DNA of 64,000 nt, from positions 144,500 to 208,499 of the forward strand of contig JAXHTV010000002.1 in assembly GCA_034189865.1 (NCBI GenBank), in the 5' to 3' direction. Below are positions 15,986 through 25,029 of the stretch, piece by piece (within the stretch, counting starts at the first letter, position 1; every line of letters starts with the position of its first letter). The notes under the pieces were generated by a model that saw only the letters and a list, made by a program, of their open reading frames with translations, did not search any database and was not told the origin of the DNA. A program made the position numbers and the translations under genes. Source of the DNA: Pseudomonadota bacterium. GTDB lineage: Bacteria; Pseudomonadota; Gammaproteobacteria; UBA5335.

Positions 15986-17092
15986 TCAAGCAGCAGCTTG
16001 CTCCAAGCATTGCATCAAGCGCTCCCGCCACATCATCGAGCCGCCAAGCACGCTTTCAAGATGCTTGGCACGCTTCATGTGCAAGTGGGGATCCGCTTCC
16101 CAGGTAAACCCGATACCACCGTGGATTTGGACGTTTTCTTCCGCCGCAAATCGATAGGCATCAATACCCATCACGCGGGCGCTGCTGGCGGCTTGGCGCA
16201 CGTTTTCGGGTGAATGCTCCAGCGCCCATGCAGCGTAGTAAGCGCTCGAGCGGGCCATTTCCACTTTGACGAACATATCCGCGATGCGGTGTTTAATCGC
16301 TTGGAAAGAACCGATCGGGCGGCCGAATGCGTAACGCTCCTTGGCATAGTTGGTGGCCATTTCTAGCGCCGATTGCGCACCACCCACCTGCTCGAATGCG
16401 ATCAAGGCAGCAGCCTTGTATAGCATGTCATCGAGATACTCCCACCCCTTGCCGGCCACTCCCAGTAGCTCTCCTTCGGCGCCGTTGAACGTCAGTCGTG
16501 CCTGCTTGCGCGCGCGATCCATGGACTGCACCAGTTCACGACTCACTTGCGCGCTACGTAGATCGACCGCGTACAGCGATACACCTTCCGCCGAACGGGC
16601 GGCCACGATCCCCAAATCGGCCGACAAACCATCGGCAACCGGCACCTTCACGCCGGTGAGCTTGTTGCCGTCGGCTTTGAGTTGAATACCGCCTTGGTCC
16701 AAACGACCTTTCTCCGACAGTGCCACGGTCGCAATGGATTCACCGCTAGCGATTCGGGAAAGATACTTTTTCTTTTGCTCTTCCGAGCCGGCTGCCTTGA
16801 TCACTTCGGCGGCCATGAAAATGGATGAATCAAATGGGGAACACGCCAAGGCCTTACCCATTTCTTCAGCCAACACAGCCAATTCCAGATAACCCATGCC
16901 AGCCCCACCGAATTCTTCCGGAATGGCCATACTCGGCCAACCCGCTTCGGCCATTTGGCTCCAGAGCTTCTCGTCATAGGTCGCGTCGGAGTCGAGGATT
17001 TTGTGCACTGCACTGAGTGGAGACAAATCGGACAAGAGCCGCTTGGCCGAGTCGCGAATCATCTCTTGATCTTGAGAGAATGCAAAGTTCAT
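15986..17092 (-). CDS. Acyl-CoA dehydrogenase (FadE28/ChsE-like subunit)
   Basis: Second acyl-CoA dehydrogenase, about 368 aa, shorter and diverged from its neighbour. The N-terminal MNFAFSQDQEMIRDSAKRLL, central MAIPEEFGGAGMGYLELAVLAEEMG, RYAFGRPIGSFQAIKHRIADM and C-terminal QIHGGIGFTWEADPHLHMKRAKH are typical of the FadE28-like half of heteromeric ACADs. The usual C-terminal EGT base motif is absent. The ATG at 17092 with AAAGGAG is preferred; the frame runs 19 codons further upstream without resemblance to the family. First gene of the operon ACAD-ACAD-DUF35-thiolase-like. Substrate unknown; a sterol-like or branched side chain is inferred from the complete gene set. Confidence 0.9.
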   Translation of the reverse strand: MNFAFSQDQEMIRDSAKRLLSDLSPLSAVHKILDSDATYDEKLWSQMAEAGWPSMAIPEEFGGAGMGYLELAVLAEEMGKALACSPFDSSIFMAAEVIKAAGSEEQKKKYLSRIASGESIATVALSEKGRLDQGGIQLKADGNKLTGVKVPVADGLSADLGIVAARSAEGVSLYAVDLRSAQVSRELVQSMDRARKQARLTFNGAEGELLGVAGKGWEYLDDMLYKAAALIAFEQVGGAQSALEMATNYAKERYAFGRPIGSFQAIKHRIADMFVKVEMARSSAYYAAWALEHSPENVRQAASSARVMGIDAYRFAAEENVQIHGGIGFTWEADPHLHMKRAKHLESVLGGSMMWRERLMQCLEQAAA

Positions 17093-17575
17093 GGCTTGAG
17101 CTCCTTTCAAGCACGAATGTTTCGAATCGATCCACCGTTCGGTGGACATGATTGCTGGAACGGATTCGAGGACACAACGCAGGAAAACGAAACCCGGAAA
17201 AACATCACCGAGGTTCTGTCAATCCGTGTTTTGTCTGTTGTTCAACGTGGCGCGTCGATCAGCGTTATCGTAGTTGTTACGCGCCTGAGCGATATGCTCT
17301 CTCCTCCGGATGCGTCACTAGTATCACAAAACGGTCGTTCAAGGCTAGTATTCGTGGCCCCAAAACACGACGCGCCGGTGGACCATCTTCGCCAAGCGAT
17401 GAGGAATAATCGGACAACACCTATCCCCGGTCGACGATATCGACAAACCGCGGGCGTTTGATATTTCGATATTCGAGACGCCGTTCTAGAATGTTAGGCC
17501 AGAATCATTAGCGCCTAAAGCCGCTGCACTGATTCCACCAACGACTCATTATCGATACGAACGAGGCAACTGCCC
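17093..17575. other. Divergent intergenic region between ACAD operon and uspA-like gene
   Basis: About 480 bases separating two divergent transcripts. Both promoters and any operator should be here. I see no convincing -35/-10 pair for the ACAD operon. Short symmetric elements include TTCTAGAA at 17484-17491, nearer the uspA-like side. No coding frame here resembles a protein. Confidence 0.5.
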
Positions 17576-18043
17576 ATGTACCAAAGAATCCTTTTGGCGT
17601 TCGACGGCTCCCCTGAAGGTCACGCTGTGCTGAGGCAGGGGGCTGACCTCGCGGTACTATGTGGTGCTGAAGTCTGTTTGCTCGCCGTTTTGACCATCCC
17701 CTCGGGGGTGGCGATTGCAGAAAGCATTCTGCCCCCCGAAGTTGAACCAGAGGCGCGTGAAACTGCACAACAAGCCCTGCGGACGGGCGCAGCGGCGCTC
17801 CGATCACGCGGGGTGTCTATCCAGCAACGGTTAACGACGGGCGAGCCAGTTGACCAGATCGCCGCAGTGGCGCGCGACTTTCAGGCCGATCTTGTTGTGG
17901 TGGGACACGGGCATCGTGGCAAACTGGCGCAGTGGTGGAGTGGGTCGGTCGGAAAGAGTCTGCTCGGGCACCTGCCCTGCAGCCTGTTAGTTGCCATAGA
18001 ACCCGAACAGGCTGATCCTAACAGAATAAATCAGGGGTACTAG
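17576..18043 (+). CDS. Universal stress protein (UspA family)
   Basis: A 155-residue single-domain Usp, cytoplasmic. It starts MYQRILLAFDGSPEG with the conserved Asp of the nucleotide fold and ends with GHGHRGKLAQWWSGSVGKSLL, matching the ATP-binding pattern G-2x-G-9x-G-S, so it is probably an ATP-binding Usp. The C-terminal strand LPCSLLVAIEP completes the fold. GAGG ribosome site. It is followed nine bases later by the HIT gene, suggesting a two-gene operon ended by a strong hairpin at 18562-18593. Confidence 0.92.
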   Translation: MYQRILLAFDGSPEGHAVLRQGADLAVLCGAEVCLLAVLTIPSGVAIAESILPPEVEPEARETAQQALRTGAAALRSRGVSIQQRLTTGEPVDQIAAVARDFQADLVVVGHGHRGKLAQWWSGSVGKSLLGHLPCSLLVAIEPEQADPNRINQGY

Positions 18044-18052
18044 GAGTCGGCC

Positions 18053-18514
18053 ATGGAGACAAAGGCCAATCAACCGCATTGTGTTTTCTGCCAAGTGATC
18101 AGCGGCACGTTACCCGCCAGCCGGGTAATGGAAGACGATCACTGCGTTGTGTTTATGGATATTTTCCCGCTCCGACCGGGCCATACATTAGTGGTACCCA
18201 AGGTGCATCATCAATATCTCAACGAGTTGGAACCGGAGCTGCGCAATCATGTTATTGATGTAGGAACCCGGATAGCAGATGCCATTCGTCGGAGTGACCT
18301 GCCCTGTGATGGATTCAATTTCGCGGTGAATGAAGGACGCGCGGCACAACAAACCGTTCCCCATTGCCATCTTCACGTATTACCGCGTAAGCGCGGCGAT
18401 CTTTTCGGGTTGGTGGGACAAGTACTCAAAAAACCCATTCAAGTGTTGCTCAAGCCCAACAATCGACAGCAACTCGACCGTCAAGCCGCCAGCATTGCGA
18501 ACCACTTGAAGTAA
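18053..18514 (+). CDS. HIT family nucleotide hydrolase/transferase
   Basis: Histidine-triad protein, 153 aa, expected to hydrolyse or transfer nucleoside monophosphates from phosphoramidate-like substrates. Features: the N-terminal CVFCQVISGTLPASRVMEDD, FMDIFPLRPGHTLVVPK and the catalytic triad PHCHLHVLPR (H-x-H-x-H). The tail after the triad is longer than in Hint-type proteins (about 35 residues). ATG with TAGGAG upstream. Second gene of the pair with uspA-like. Confidence 0.92.
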   Translation: METKANQPHCVFCQVISGTLPASRVMEDDHCVVFMDIFPLRPGHTLVVPKVHHQYLNELEPELRNHVIDVGTRIADAIRRSDLPCDGFNFAVNEGRAAQQTVPHCHLHVLPRKRGDLFGLVGQVLKKPIQVLLKPNNRQQLDRQAASIANHLK

Positions 18515-18561
18515 ATGGGCCTTCGACCACCACAGGTTTTGTTTCTGCGAAAGGTTGCTAG

Positions 18562-18593
18562 ATCAATAAGGCCGGTTTCCCGGCCTTATTGAT
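18562..18593. terminator. Bidirectional hairpin between HIT gene and FBP aldolase
   Basis: A 14-bp perfect stem ATCAATAAGGCCGG / CCGGCCTTATTGAT with loop TTTC, between two convergent genes (stops at 18514 and 18614). Only weak T runs follow it, so its strength as an intrinsic terminator is uncertain. Confidence 0.7.
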
Positions 18594-18613
18594 TGATCGT
18601 CTTTGCGGATTAA

Positions 18614-19663
18614 TCAGGCGATGGTGATCTCAGGATCCAAATAGACATCTTGGATGGCATTCAGGAGCGCCACCCCCTCTTTCATGGGTTTCTGGAAAGC
18701 TTTACGCCCTGAAATCAACCCCGTCCCTGCGGCCCGCTTGTTGATCACAGCGGTCTTCACGGCCTGCGCCAGATCGTTTTCGCCCGAAGCGCCGCCGGAG
18801 TTGATCAGACCGGCCCGTCCCATATAGCAGTTGGCGACCTGATATCGGGTCAGATCGATGGGGTTGTCGCTGGTCAATTCATCGTAAACTTTTTTGTGGG
18901 TTTTGCCGAACTTGATGGCGTTGTAACCGCCGTTATTCTCAGGCTGTTTTTGCTTGACGATATCCGCACCGATCGTCGCCGCCAGATGGTTGGCTTGTCC
19001 GGTCAAATCCGCCGACACATGGTAGTCGACCCCTTCGTGGGTGAAGGCACTGTTACGAAGGTACGCCCACAAGATGGTCACCATTCCCAGCTCGTGCGCG
19101 TAGGCAAATGCCTCGCTGACTTCCTGGATCTGCCGACGAGAATCCGGTGAACCGAAATAGATGGTGGCCCCTACCCCGATGGCACCCATCTCGAAGGCCT
19201 GATCGATGCTCGCGAAAAGGGTTTGATCGTGGATGTTCGGATAGGTCAGCAGTTCGTTGTGGTTGAACTTCATGATGAAGGGGATTTTCGGCGCATATTT
19301 GCGTGCCACCATGGCCAATACCCCGTAGGTCGATGCCACGGCGTTGCAGCCGCCTTCGATGGCAAGCTCGCAAATATTGGCCGGATCAAAATAAGCCGGA
19401 TTCGGCGCGAAGGATGCCCCGGCCGAATGCTCGATCCCTTGGTCAACCGGCAATATCGACAAGTAACCCGTTCCCGCCAGACGCCCGGTATTGAACAACT
19501 GCTGCAAGTTGCGCAGAACAACGGGACTACGATCCGACTGTAATAACACACGATCAACAAAATCCGGTCCCGGAAGGGCTAACGTATCGCGGGGAATCCC
19601 CGTGCACTCATGCGAAAGTAAGCCTTCGGCTTCTGTTCCCAAAAGCCCTTGGATATCAATCAT
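18614..19663 (-). CDS. fbaB: Class I fructose-bisphosphate aldolase (FbaB/DhnA type)
   Basis: Schiff-base (metal-independent) fructose-1,6-bisphosphate aldolase of the bacterial DhnA/FbaB branch, 349 aa, central glycolysis/gluconeogenesis. Seen: [72 protein letters not shown] (region of the Schiff-base lysine) and [10 protein letters not shown] (phosphate-binding loop). Ribosome site GGGAG before the ATG. Glycerol kinase is divergent next door, so triose phosphate from glycerol could feed upward through this enzyme. Confidence 0.9.
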   Translation of the reverse strand: MIDIQGLLGTEAEGLLSHECTGIPRDTLALPGPDFVDRVLLQSDRSPVVLRNLQQLFNTGRLAGTGYLSILPVDQGIEHSAGASFAPNPAYFDPANICELAIEGGCNAVASTYGVLAMVARKYAPKIPFIMKFNHNELLTYPNIHDQTLFASIDQAFEMGAIGVGATIYFGSPDSRRQIQEVSEAFAYAHELGMVTILWAYLRNSAFTHEGVDYHVSADLTGQANHLAATIGADIVKQKQPENNGGYNAIKFGKTHKKVYDELTSDNPIDLTRYQVANCYMGRAGLINSGGASGENDLAQAVKTAVINKRAAGTGLISGRKAFQKPMKEGVALLNAIQDVYLDPEITIA

Positions 19664-19879
19664 AGGAAAACTCCCTTATCCCGTCGTCCGCAGAGGGTGG
19701 ATCACGTCGTCTGAGGCATGACGAAACCGGCCCGTTCTGTATCGATCGTCGCCACCGGTTCGTCACGCAGCCGTCGCCGAAAGCGGTTTTAAGGCATCAC
19801 GGCGATGAGTATTATAACGTTCCATCCCTTTAACCGCAGTAATATTGCCGGACCGCCAAGCGATCGAAGGAAGTCGGTG

Positions 19880-21379
19880 ATGTCGAAATTTGTGTTGGCG
19901 CTGGATCAAGGCACTACCAGCTCGCGGGCCCTGTTGTTCGATTGCGACGGGAACATCATCGACACGGCCCAAGCGGAGTTTACGCAGCTTTTCCCACGGG
20001 CTGGCTGGGTTGAGCACGACCCGAACGAGATTTGGTCGACCCAGCGACAGGTGGCTGAGCGTCTGCTTCATGACACGAAAACGTCGCCTAGCGACATCGC
20101 CACCATTGGGATCACCAACCAGCGGGAAACCACCGTGCTGTGGGATCGTCGCACCGGCGAACCGTTATACAACGCGATTGTTTGGCAATGCCGACGCACA
20201 ACTGCCCTGTGTGAGCAGTTGATCGCCGACGGCCTGGCCGACGAAGTGGCCAAACGCACCGGTTTGGTCATCGACGCCTATTTCTCCGGCACCAAGCTCG
20301 CTTGGCTGCTTGACCACGTTCCAGACGCGCGGGCGCGCGCAGAAGCCGGTGAACTGGCATTCGGCACGATCGACAGCTGGCTCATCTGGAAGCTCACGGA
20401 AGGACGTGAACATCTCACCGACATCACCAACGCATCCCGCACAATGTTATTTAACATCCACACCCGGCAATGGGACGAATTTTTATTGCGTTTGTTGCAA
20501 ATCCCCCGCGAGGTGTTGCCAGAAGTCAAGCCATCTTCCGGTGAACTGGGTGTGACCCGCGTGTTTGGGAACGAGATCTGCATATCGGGCGTAGCAGGCG
20601 ACCAACACGCGGCGCTGTTCGGCCAGGCTTGCCATTCCGTTGGGCAAGCAAAAAACACTTATGGCACTGGCTGTTTCGTTCTCATGAACACGGGTGAGCA
20701 GCCGGCAAAAACCACCGGCCGTTTGATCAACACTATCGCATGGCAACTGGGTGATGGTGCCCCGGTGGAATACGGGCAGGAAGGTTCAATCTTTATCGCC
20801 GGCGCCCTGATTCAATGGTTACGCGACGGCCTTGGCCTGATTCAGACCAGCGCGGAAGTCGAAGCCCTCGCACGTCAGGTTCCCGACAGCAACGGTGTCT
20901 ATATCGTGCCGGCGTTCGTGGGTTTAGGCGCACCGCATTGGGACCCCAATGCGCGCGGGACGATCATTGGTCTCACGCGGGGCACCAATCGCTACCACAT
21001 CGCGCGAGCCGCGCTGGAAGCTATCGCACTCCAAACCTGGGACGTCTTGAACGCCATGCAAAGCGAGTCGAAGATTACACTGGATCGGCTCCGCGTGGAT
21101 GGGGGCGCATCGCAGAGCGATCTTTTGATGCAGATCCAAGCCGATCTGATCGGCGTGCCCGTAGAACGATCGAGACACCCCGAGACAACGGCACTCGGCG
21201 CTGCGGTTCTGGCAGGACTGGGCGTTGGATTCTGGCCCTCCCCCGATGTGTTGCGATCGATGAATCCGGTTACTCGCACCTTCACTCCGTCTTCCAGCGC
21301 GGCTTGGCGGAATCCGCTGATCGAAGGTTGGCAACGGGCGGTGGAACGAGCCCGGCACTGGGACCGGCCGGAACGTTAA
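19880..21379 (+). CDS. glpK: Glycerol kinase
   Basis: FGGY-family kinase making glycerol 3-phosphate from glycerol and ATP; 499 aa, the standard length. Motifs: [16 protein letters not shown] (phosphate 1), [31 protein letters not shown] (phosphate 2) and [25 protein letters not shown] (adenosine). The ATG at 19880 follows GAAGGAAG; the frame runs 25 codons further upstream but resembles nothing. No glpF, glpD or glpR is adjacent. Confidence 0.95.
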   Translation: MSKFVLALDQGTTSSRALLFDCDGNIIDTAQAEFTQLFPRAGWVEHDPNEIWSTQRQVAERLLHDTKTSPSDIATIGITNQRETTVLWDRRTGEPLYNAIVWQCRRTTALCEQLIADGLADEVAKRTGLVIDAYFSGTKLAWLLDHVPDARARAEAGELAFGTIDSWLIWKLTEGREHLTDITNASRTMLFNIHTRQWDEFLLRLLQIPREVLPEVKPSSGELGVTRVFGNEICISGVAGDQHAALFGQACHSVGQAKNTYGTGCFVLMNTGEQPAKTTGRLINTIAWQLGDGAPVEYGQEGSIFIAGALIQWLRDGLGLIQTSAEVEALARQVPDSNGVYIVPAFVGLGAPHWDPNARGTIIGLTRGTNRYHIARAALEAIALQTWDVLNAMQSESKITLDRLRVDGGASQSDLLMQIQADLIGVPVERSRHPETTALGAAVLAGLGVGFWPSPDVLRSMNPVTRTFTPSSSAAWRNPLIEGWQRAVERARHWDRPER

Positions 21380-21445
21380 GCAAAAACCAAAGAACAACAG
21401 CCACTGTAACCCACTCGACTAAGCAAATTTCGAGACTTCTCAATT

Positions 21446-22027
21446 ATGTATCCCGTCGTACGCGCGCTTTATCACTTGGGACGTGAATCCTTCCGTCCCC
21501 GGCCTCACGTTCTCACCGAAGAACTCCGCCTTTCGATGCGGGTCATGCCTTGGGATTGTGACGCCAATCTTCATATCAACAACGGTCGCTATCTCACACT
21601 GATGGATTTGGGGCGAATGCAACTATTCGTCCGGCACGGATTGTTGCGGCGCTTTATGGGGCGCGGCTGGGGGGTGGTCGCGGCATCAGTTCATGTCGTC
21701 TACCACCGCCCAATCAATCTGTTCAAAGCCTTCCAGATGGGCACACGCGTGGCCGCGGCCACCGACAAGTTCATGACTATCGAACACGCCATGTACTCTG
21801 GTGAGCGCATGTGCACACTGGCCCACGTCAACGTCGCGTTCACCGACAAACGCGGCATCGTCCCGTCGGTCGAAGTGATCAAGATGCTCGATCTCAGCCG
21901 CCATCAAATCCCCACCATCACCACAATCGAACAAGCCGCGCGCGCGACCGATCAGGCCCTCCTCGCGGCAATTCGTCGTTGGAACGATCAAGCAGGCGTG
22001 TCCGGTCAAAAACACGATAAACACTGA
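21446..22027 (+). CDS. Hotdog-fold acyl-CoA thioesterase-like protein
   Basis: Single-hotdog protein of the 4-hydroxybenzoyl-CoA thioesterase/YbgC-like superfamily, 193 aa. The signature WDCDANLHINNGRYLTLMDLGR matches the D-x-x-x-H-x-N-N-x-x-Y-x-x-x-x-D/E pattern that binds the thioester. HRPINLFKAFQMGTRV and the later strands complete the fold. The start is uncertain: ATG 21446 lacks a ribosome site. Substrate unknown; it probably acts on acyl-CoA. Confidence 0.8.
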   Translation: MYPVVRALYHLGRESFRPRPHVLTEELRLSMRVMPWDCDANLHINNGRYLTLMDLGRMQLFVRHGLLRRFMGRGWGVVAASVHVVYHRPINLFKAFQMGTRVAAATDKFMTIEHAMYSGERMCTLAHVNVAFTDKRGIVPSVEVIKMLDLSRHQIPTITTIEQAARATDQALLAAIRRWNDQAGVSGQKHDKH

Positions 22028-22239
22028 CTGACAGAGCGATTGTGTTTCACAAAACTGAAACATAGAATAGCCGCCGCCGTCGCGATTAAAACCAGTCGAA
22101 ATCGCACGATTCCCGGATCAATCCGCCCAAGTTAGTGGGTAATACCGGGTGACGGAGAGAATGCTGTCCGCTGAGGCCTTGTTGGGTTTCGTGAAGCGAC
22201 CGCAGACGTCACGACTGACAAACTGAAGTCATAAGGAGA

Positions 22240-23433
22240 TTGCAAATGCGCGCTTTCACGAGCCGTATCTGCGTTGCAACCCTGCTTTGCGTGGGCACTT
22301 TTGTCCCAACCGCCGGTGCGATTGAACGCGGCATTACCATCACGCCCGGAATCAACTACTACTGGTGGGATCGGGAACGAACCCTCGAAGACAACCTCGG
22401 TGTTCGGCTCGGATTCGGTTATCAGATCAACGAGAACTGGTCGACCGAATTGGTGGTGGCTGACGTCGATACCCACTTCGAGTCTTTGAAGGACGTCGAT
22501 GCCGACCTCACCCATCTCCAAATCGATCTCATGTACACATTCTTTCCGGATTCCCGGATGCGGCCCTACCTGGTCGTAGGCGCCGGCGGCGGGATCTTCG
22601 AACGTGACGACCGCAGCGAGAGCGAACCGCTAATCGACTGGGGTTTGGGATTGCGAACTCAAGTCAGTGAACGCATCGCGATCTTGGGTGATGTGCGAGC
22701 CTACACGTCTACCGAAACCAAAGATGACGATGTGGTGGCCATGTTGGCAGCCAGCTTTAATTTCGGCCAGAAAACCCCGCTGGACAGTGACGGTGATGGT
22801 GTAACGGACGACATGGATCAATGTCCTGATACCCCGGCCGGCGTGGCGGTTGATAAAGCGGGCTGCCCGCTGGACAGCGATGGTGATGGCGTGGCCGATT
22901 ACCTCGACAAATGCCCCGACACTCCGGAAGGCGTGGAAGTCAATGCCGACGGTTGCCCGCTGGACAGCGATGGTGACGGCGTGGCCGACTACCTCGACAA
23001 ATGCCCCAAGACACCCAAGGGCGCCAAAGTCGACGAGAACGGCTGCCAAATCATCCTGAAAGAACCGGTCAGCATCAAGCTGGAAGTCCTGTTCCCGACC
23101 AACTCGGCCGCCATCGCTCCGACCTACTATCCGGAGATCAAAGAAGTCGCCGACTTCATGGTCGAATACCCCAGCACCGAGGTGACCATCGAAGGCCATA
23201 CCGATAGCACCGGCGCCGCCGAGTACAACCGCGTGTTGTCACAGCGTCGTGCCAACGCCGTACGTCAGGTCTTGCTCGAACGCTACAGCGTCGATGCCAA
23301 GCGCGTCCGTGCCGTGGGCTATGGTGAAGAGCGGCCCGTGGCCGACAACGGCACCGCCGCAGGCCGTCAAGCCAACCGGCGTGTCGTCGCTGTGCTCAAG
23401 GCCACCAAAGAAAAGGTATTGCAGAAAGACTAA
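22240..23433 (+). CDS. OmpA-family outer membrane protein with thrombospondin type 3 repeats (copy 1)
   Basis: Outer-membrane protein of 397 aa. Order: signal peptide (ending PTAGA), an eight-strand OmpA-like barrel of about 170 residues, three calcium-binding TSP type 3 repeats (DSDGDGVTDDMDQCPDTP and two DSDGDGVADYLDKCP units), then an OmpA_C domain (TIEGHTDSTGAAEYNRVLS, GYGEERPVADN, GRQANRRV) with the Asp and Arg that bind peptidoglycan. It should tether the outer membrane to the cell wall. Ribosome site AAGGAG. The barrel is unlike that of the next gene (IERGITITPGINYYWWDRE), yet everything from 22783 onward is identical to copy 2 at the base level. Confidence 0.93.
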   Translation: MQMRAFTSRICVATLLCVGTFVPTAGAIERGITITPGINYYWWDRERTLEDNLGVRLGFGYQINENWSTELVVADVDTHFESLKDVDADLTHLQIDLMYTFFPDSRMRPYLVVGAGGGIFERDDRSESEPLIDWGLGLRTQVSERIAILGDVRAYTSTETKDDDVVAMLAASFNFGQKTPLDSDGDGVTDDMDQCPDTPAGVAVDKAGCPLDSDGDGVADYLDKCPDTPEGVEVNADGCPLDSDGDGVADYLDKCPKTPKGAKVDENGCQIILKEPVSIKLEVLFPTNSAAIAPTYYPEIKEVADFMVEYPSTEVTIEGHTDSTGAAEYNRVLSQRRANAVRQVLLERYSVDAKRVRAVGYGEERPVADNGTAAGRQANRRVVAVLKATKEKVLQKD

Positions 23434-23487
23434 TCAACAGTCCAACGCATACCAAAAAAGGCCCGGTAGAAAACACCGGGCCTTTTT
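22783..23487 (+). repeat. Perfect 705-bp direct repeat, unit 1
   Basis: From GACAGTGACGGTGATGG to the first five T of the terminator this is base-for-base identical to 24301-25005 (constant offset 1518). It covers the TSP3 repeats, the OmpA_C domain, the stop codon, 20 or so untranslated bases and the terminator hairpin. Confidence 0.98.
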
Positions 23488-23739
23488 GAACAGTATCGGC
23501 AGCAAACACGAAAGGTGAAGAAATCCCGTTGCGACGACCCGGGTGATATGAAACCATAGATAGCAATTGCATATCGTCTGCGTTGGGCCTATGCTCTGCC
23601 CCGACTAACGACGGAGTAGCGATTCTCAGCAGGGCATTCACTCACTCCGGTTCGAGCAGCGCTGCAGACCCATACAGTTTCTGCTGCCTTGTTGCAATCA
23701 AACTTATCAATTACGGATAAAACCGAAAGGAGTCAGTCA
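23434..23739 (+). other. Spacer between the two OmpA-family genes
   Basis: About 305 bases: the copy-1 terminator, then a region unlike the leader of copy 1. A possible sigma-70 promoter for copy 2 is TTGCAT (23567-23572), 17 bases, TATGCT (23590-23595), giving a leader of about 140 bases. Nothing else recognised. Confidence 0.4.
23455..23487 (+). terminator. Rho-independent terminator of OmpA-family copy 1
   Basis: Stem AAGGCCCGGT / ACCGGGCCTT extended by A/T pairs, loop AGAAAAC, T run. It starts 20 bases after the stop codon. Confidence 0.92.
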
Positions 23740-24951
23740 ATGAGACTTCGCCATTCCGCACTCGCTCTGGCACTGGCCAGCGGCATCGCCGCCATTCCTG
23801 CCGCTCACGCGGTGGACAGTGGGCCCGTCATCACGTTGGGTGGTACATCCACGTTCTTCGGTGACGACCGTGATATCGACATCACGGACAGCACCGTCGA
23901 AGACGCCATGGGTGGCAGCCTTGGCCTGGGTTATCGCTTCAATGAACACTGGATGACAGAATTGGTCGCTGCCTACGCCGGAACGGAGCTGGAAGGTACC
24001 GATCTGGATGTCGACTTCGGCCGTGTTCAACTCGACGTACTGTACTTGTTTGCGCCCGATAGCGTGATCCACCCCTATGTTGTGGTCGGTGGCGGTGGCG
24101 GCCGCTTTGACGCCGATACCGATCTGCTGGAGGACGATGATGACGCTCTATGGAACTACGGCTTGGGCTTGATGGCCGAGCTGACCAACAACCTGATGCT
24201 GCGCGGTGACGTCCGCGGCTACTATGCCGCCGACGAAGACACCACCGACGTCACCGGTTTGTTGGCCCTAAGCTACATTTTCGGTGCCGAACCGGCTGTC
24301 GACAGTGACGGTGATGGTGTAACGGACGACATGGATCAATGTCCTGATACCCCGGCCGGCGTGGCGGTTGATAAAGCGGGCTGCCCGCTGGACAGCGATG
24401 GTGATGGCGTGGCCGATTACCTCGACAAATGCCCCGACACTCCGGAAGGCGTGGAAGTCAATGCCGACGGTTGCCCGCTGGACAGCGATGGTGACGGCGT
24501 GGCCGACTACCTCGACAAATGCCCCAAGACACCCAAGGGCGCCAAAGTCGACGAGAACGGCTGCCAAATCATCCTGAAAGAACCGGTCAGCATCAAGCTG
24601 GAAGTCCTGTTCCCGACCAACTCGGCCGCCATCGCTCCGACCTACTATCCGGAGATCAAAGAAGTCGCCGACTTCATGGTCGAATACCCCAGCACCGAGG
24701 TGACCATCGAAGGCCATACCGATAGCACCGGCGCCGCCGAGTACAACCGCGTGTTGTCACAGCGTCGTGCCAACGCCGTACGTCAGGTCTTGCTCGAACG
24801 CTACAGCGTCGATGCCAAGCGCGTCCGTGCCGTGGGCTATGGTGAAGAGCGGCCCGTGGCCGACAACGGCACCGCCGCAGGCCGTCAAGCCAACCGGCGT
24901 GTCGTCGCTGTGCTCAAGGCCACCAAAGAAAAGGTATTGCAGAAAGACTAA
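23740..24951 (+). CDS. OmpA-family outer membrane protein with thrombospondin type 3 repeats (copy 2)
   Basis: Second of the tandem pair, about 403 aa. Signal peptide (MRLRHSALALALASG..., cleavage after AHA), then an acidic OmpA-like barrel (NEHWMTELVAAYAG, VIHPYVVVGGGGGRF, GDVRGYYAADEDTTDV) that aligns only loosely with copy 1. TSP3 repeats and OmpA_C are identical to copy 1. The ATG at 23740 has AAAGGAG upstream; the frame extends 17 codons further but has no signal peptide there. Same tethering role expected, with a different outer face. Confidence 0.93.
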   Translation: MRLRHSALALALASGIAAIPAAHAVDSGPVITLGGTSTFFGDDRDIDITDSTVEDAMGGSLGLGYRFNEHWMTELVAAYAGTELEGTDLDVDFGRVQLDVLYLFAPDSVIHPYVVVGGGGGRFDADTDLLEDDDDALWNYGLGLMAELTNNLMLRGDVRGYYAADEDTTDVTGLLALSYIFGAEPAVDSDGDGVTDDMDQCPDTPAGVAVDKAGCPLDSDGDGVADYLDKCPDTPEGVEVNADGCPLDSDGDGVADYLDKCPKTPKGAKVDENGCQIILKEPVSIKLEVLFPTNSAAIAPTYYPEIKEVADFMVEYPSTEVTIEGHTDSTGAAEYNRVLSQRRANAVRQVLLERYSVDAKRVRAVGYGEERPVADNGTAAGRQANRRVVAVLKATKEKVLQKD

Positions 24952-25005
24952 TCAACAGTCCAACGCATACCAAAAAAGGCCCGGTAGAAAACACCGGGCC
25001 TTTTT
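24301..25005 (+). repeat. Perfect 705-bp direct repeat, unit 2
   Basis: Identical to 22783-23487. The identity starts sharply at the first TSP3 repeat (the preceding bases differ) and stops inside the terminator T run, where this copy has seven T and unit 1 has five. Confidence 0.98.
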
Positions 25006-25007
25006 TT
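24973..25007 (+). terminator. Rho-independent terminator of OmpA-family copy 2
   Basis: Same hairpin as after copy 1 but with a longer T run (25001-25007). The minus-strand DUF2845 gene ends 23 bases further on. Confidence 0.92.
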
Positions 25008-25029
25008 GTCGCTCGAACCCTAGGGACTG

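Noticed and set aside
22783..23060. Repeated units within each OmpA gene considered as a CRISPR-like or satellite array
   Set aside because: The units are in-frame TSP type 3 protein repeats (DSDGDGVADYLDKCP); there are no spacers.
22630..23199. Long minus-strand open frame (189 codons) opposite the first OmpA gene, repeated at 24268-24717
   Set aside because: It is the antisense of the repeated TSP3/OmpA_C coding sequence; codon bias of the plus strand opens it. No ribosome site and no independent protein features.
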